From JANWZL01 sp037445185 (GTDB taxonomy: Bacteria; Pseudomonadota; Gammaproteobacteria; Burkholderiales; Thiobacillaceae), in contig JBBIKZ010000131.1 in NCBI GenBank assembly GCA_037445185.1, positions 1 through 5,993 of the forward strand: a stretch of DNA of 5,993 nucleotides, given 5' to 3'. Of this stretch, positions 5,297 through 5,993 are shown piece after piece. Numbering within the stretch: the stretch's first letter is position 1; every line of letters starts with the position of its first letter. Made by a program: the position numbers and the translations under genes. The notes beneath the pieces were generated by a model, which saw only the letters and a list, made by a program, of their open reading frames with translations, ran no database searches and had not been told where the DNA came from.

Positions 5297-5923
5297 CTAC
5301 CAGCGTGCGTATAGCAATCCACCCTCCACCTTGGTCGCGAAGGACTTGAGCGGATGCTTGCCCTTTTCGATGCAGGCCCCGCTGCGGATGTCGAATTTCC
5401 AGTGGTGCTTGGGGCAGGTCAGGGTCAGGCCCTCCAGCGCGAGGTGCGGGATGTTGGTCACCTGGTGCGGGCAGCGCGAGTCGTAGACGCGGTAGTCCTC
5501 GCCCTCGCGGTAGACGAACACGCTGCGCGCGCCGCAGTCGACGCGCCTGACCTCGCCGGGGCCGAGGTCGGCAGCGGGCATGACCGCGCGCCATTGCGGC
5601 TGGGCGTTGATGAGCTCGGGCGAGAACTCCGGCATGTCCATCTCGAGCAGGATCTCCGCCGCCCACACGATCTTGGCCAGCCCAAGGGCGGGGAAGGCCA
5701 TGAGCAGGGCGTCGATCACCTCCATGGGGGTGCAGCCGTCGCGCAGCGCCCGCATCAGATACTGCTTGAAGCCGGCCTCGGTCTGGGCGTGGACCTTGGT
5801 GATCACCGAGATCAGGTCCCGCGTCTTGGGATCGAGGTGCTTGCCGGCGTCCTTGAGGAACTTGAAATAATGGCCCAGGGCGTCGCCGCGGACCTGGACG
5901 AGGTAGTTGAGTGCGTCGCTCAT
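5297..5923 (-). CDS. Carboxymuconolactone decarboxylase/AhpD-like domain fused to Rieske [2Fe-2S] domain (208 aa)
   Basis: A cytosolic two-domain redox-type protein with no signal peptide. The N-terminal part (about 10-100) matches the alpha-helical carboxymuconolactone decarboxylase (CMD)/AhpD fold: LDPKTRDLISVITKVHAQTE (30-49), GFKQYLMRALRDGCTPMEV (51-69), then IDALLMAFPALGLAKIV (70-86). It lacks the CxxC pair of AhpD-type peroxidases; its only cysteine there is Cys64. The C-terminal part (about 110-208) is a Rieske ferredoxin-like domain with ligands Cys151-x-His153 and Cys170-x-x-His173 in CPH and CPKHHWKFD, followed by SGACIEKG and a final strand LLYARW. The Rieske half resembles ferredoxin components of ring-hydroxylating dioxygenases and nitrite-reductase small subunits, so the cluster is expected to carry single electrons. 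How it serves a CMD domain is unknown. AAAGGGG lies seven bases before the ATG at 5923. No oxygenase or reductase partner is visible in the window. Domain calls are strong; the function is open. Confidence 0.85.
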   Translation of the reverse strand: MSDALNYLVQVRGDALGHYFKFLKDAGKHLDPKTRDLISVITKVHAQTEAGFKQYLMRALRDGCTPMEVIDALLMAFPALGLAKIVWAAEILLEMDMPEFSPELINAQPQWRAVMPAADLGPGEVRRVDCGARSVFVYREGEDYRVYDSRCPHQVTNIPHLALEGLTLTCPKHHWKFDIRSGACIEKGKHPLKSFATKVEGGLLYARW

Positions 5924-5930
5924 GGTGCAT

Positions 5931-5937
5931 CCCCTTT
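5931..5937 (-). promoter_or_regulatory. Ribosome-binding site of the CMD-Rieske gene
   Basis: Read on the - strand, AAAGGGG lies seven bases before the ATG at 5923. It supports this start over the ATG at 5930, which is in another frame. Confidence 0.55.
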
Positions 5938-5949
5938 GATCGAATGGGC

Positions 5950-5973
5950 CCGGCTCCCGATCAGCGGAGCCGG
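5950..5973 (-). repeat. Hairpin in the leader of the CMD-Rieske gene
   Basis: CCGGCTCC and GGAGCCGG are exact complements (eight pairs) around an eight-base loop. On the - strand it lies 26 bases before the start codon and just after a TATCAT box, so it may form the first structure of the mRNA. It could also be a terminator stem of an upstream gene outside the window, but no T-run follows. Confidence 0.4.
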
Positions 5974-5979
5974 ATATCC

Positions 5980-5985
5980 ATGATA
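5980..5985 (-). promoter_or_regulatory. Possible -10 box for the CMD-Rieske gene
   Basis: TATCAT on the - strand has five of six matches to TATAAT. Any -35 element would lie beyond the right edge, so this cannot be tested here. It is placed so that transcription would begin at or just before the hairpin at 5950-5973. Confidence 0.25.
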
Positions 5986-5993
5986 GACGCTAG

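Noticed and set aside
5253..5486. Short + strand open frame in and beyond the convergent gap
   Set aside because: Most of it overlaps the Rieske domain on the other strand, has no ribosome-binding site beyond the hairpin, and encodes nothing recognisable.
1..5993. CRISPR array, tRNA, insertion sequence or phage-type module
   Set aside because: No regularly spaced direct repeats, cloverleaf-like sequence, transposase motif or terminal inverted repeats with target duplications were found in reading both strands.

Overview
The window is GC-rich (roughly two thirds G+C by eye), densely coding bacterial DNA. Codon choice with almost uniform G/C third positions, long antisense open frames and the kinds of proteins present suggest a proteobacterium, most likely a gammaproteobacterium of the Chromatiales type. 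This placement is an inference from protein flavour and composition; there is no rRNA or other marker gene to settle it.

Layout from left to right: (1) the C-terminal three quarters of a pyruvate, phosphate dikinase on the + strand, cut by the left edge; (2) convergent to it and only 31 bases away, a SAM-dependent methyltransferase with a 'methyltransferase regulatory' middle region on the - strand; (3) divergent from the methyltransferase across about 100 bases, a YbbO-like short-chain dehydrogenase/reductase on the + strand; (4) a 204-base non-coding stretch with a near-perfect 24-base palindrome next to a TATAAT box, a second extended -10 box and a leader hairpin; (5) a small secreted DUF302-type protein on the + strand; (6) a 110-base convergent gap with a strong GC hairpin that has no U-run; (7) on the - strand, a two-domain protein joining a carboxymuconolactone decarboxylase/AhpD-like domain to a Rieske [2Fe-2S] domain; (8) a 70-base leader with another hairpin at the right edge.

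The genes do not form an obvious single operon. Every junction is convergent or divergent except reductase to DUF302, and that gap carries its own promoter-like signals. The window therefore looks like several independent transcription units: central carbon metabolism (PEP/pyruvate), a probable protein or small-molecule methyltransferase, an NADPH-dependent carbonyl reductase, a periplasmic protein of unknown role, and a redox fusion protein. I found no mobile element, CRISPR array, tRNA or rRNA. The points most worth a second look are the CMD-Rieske fusion, the palindrome/promoter upstream of the DUF302 gene, and the non-standard features of the dikinase. I do not see a convincing multi-gene undescribed system.
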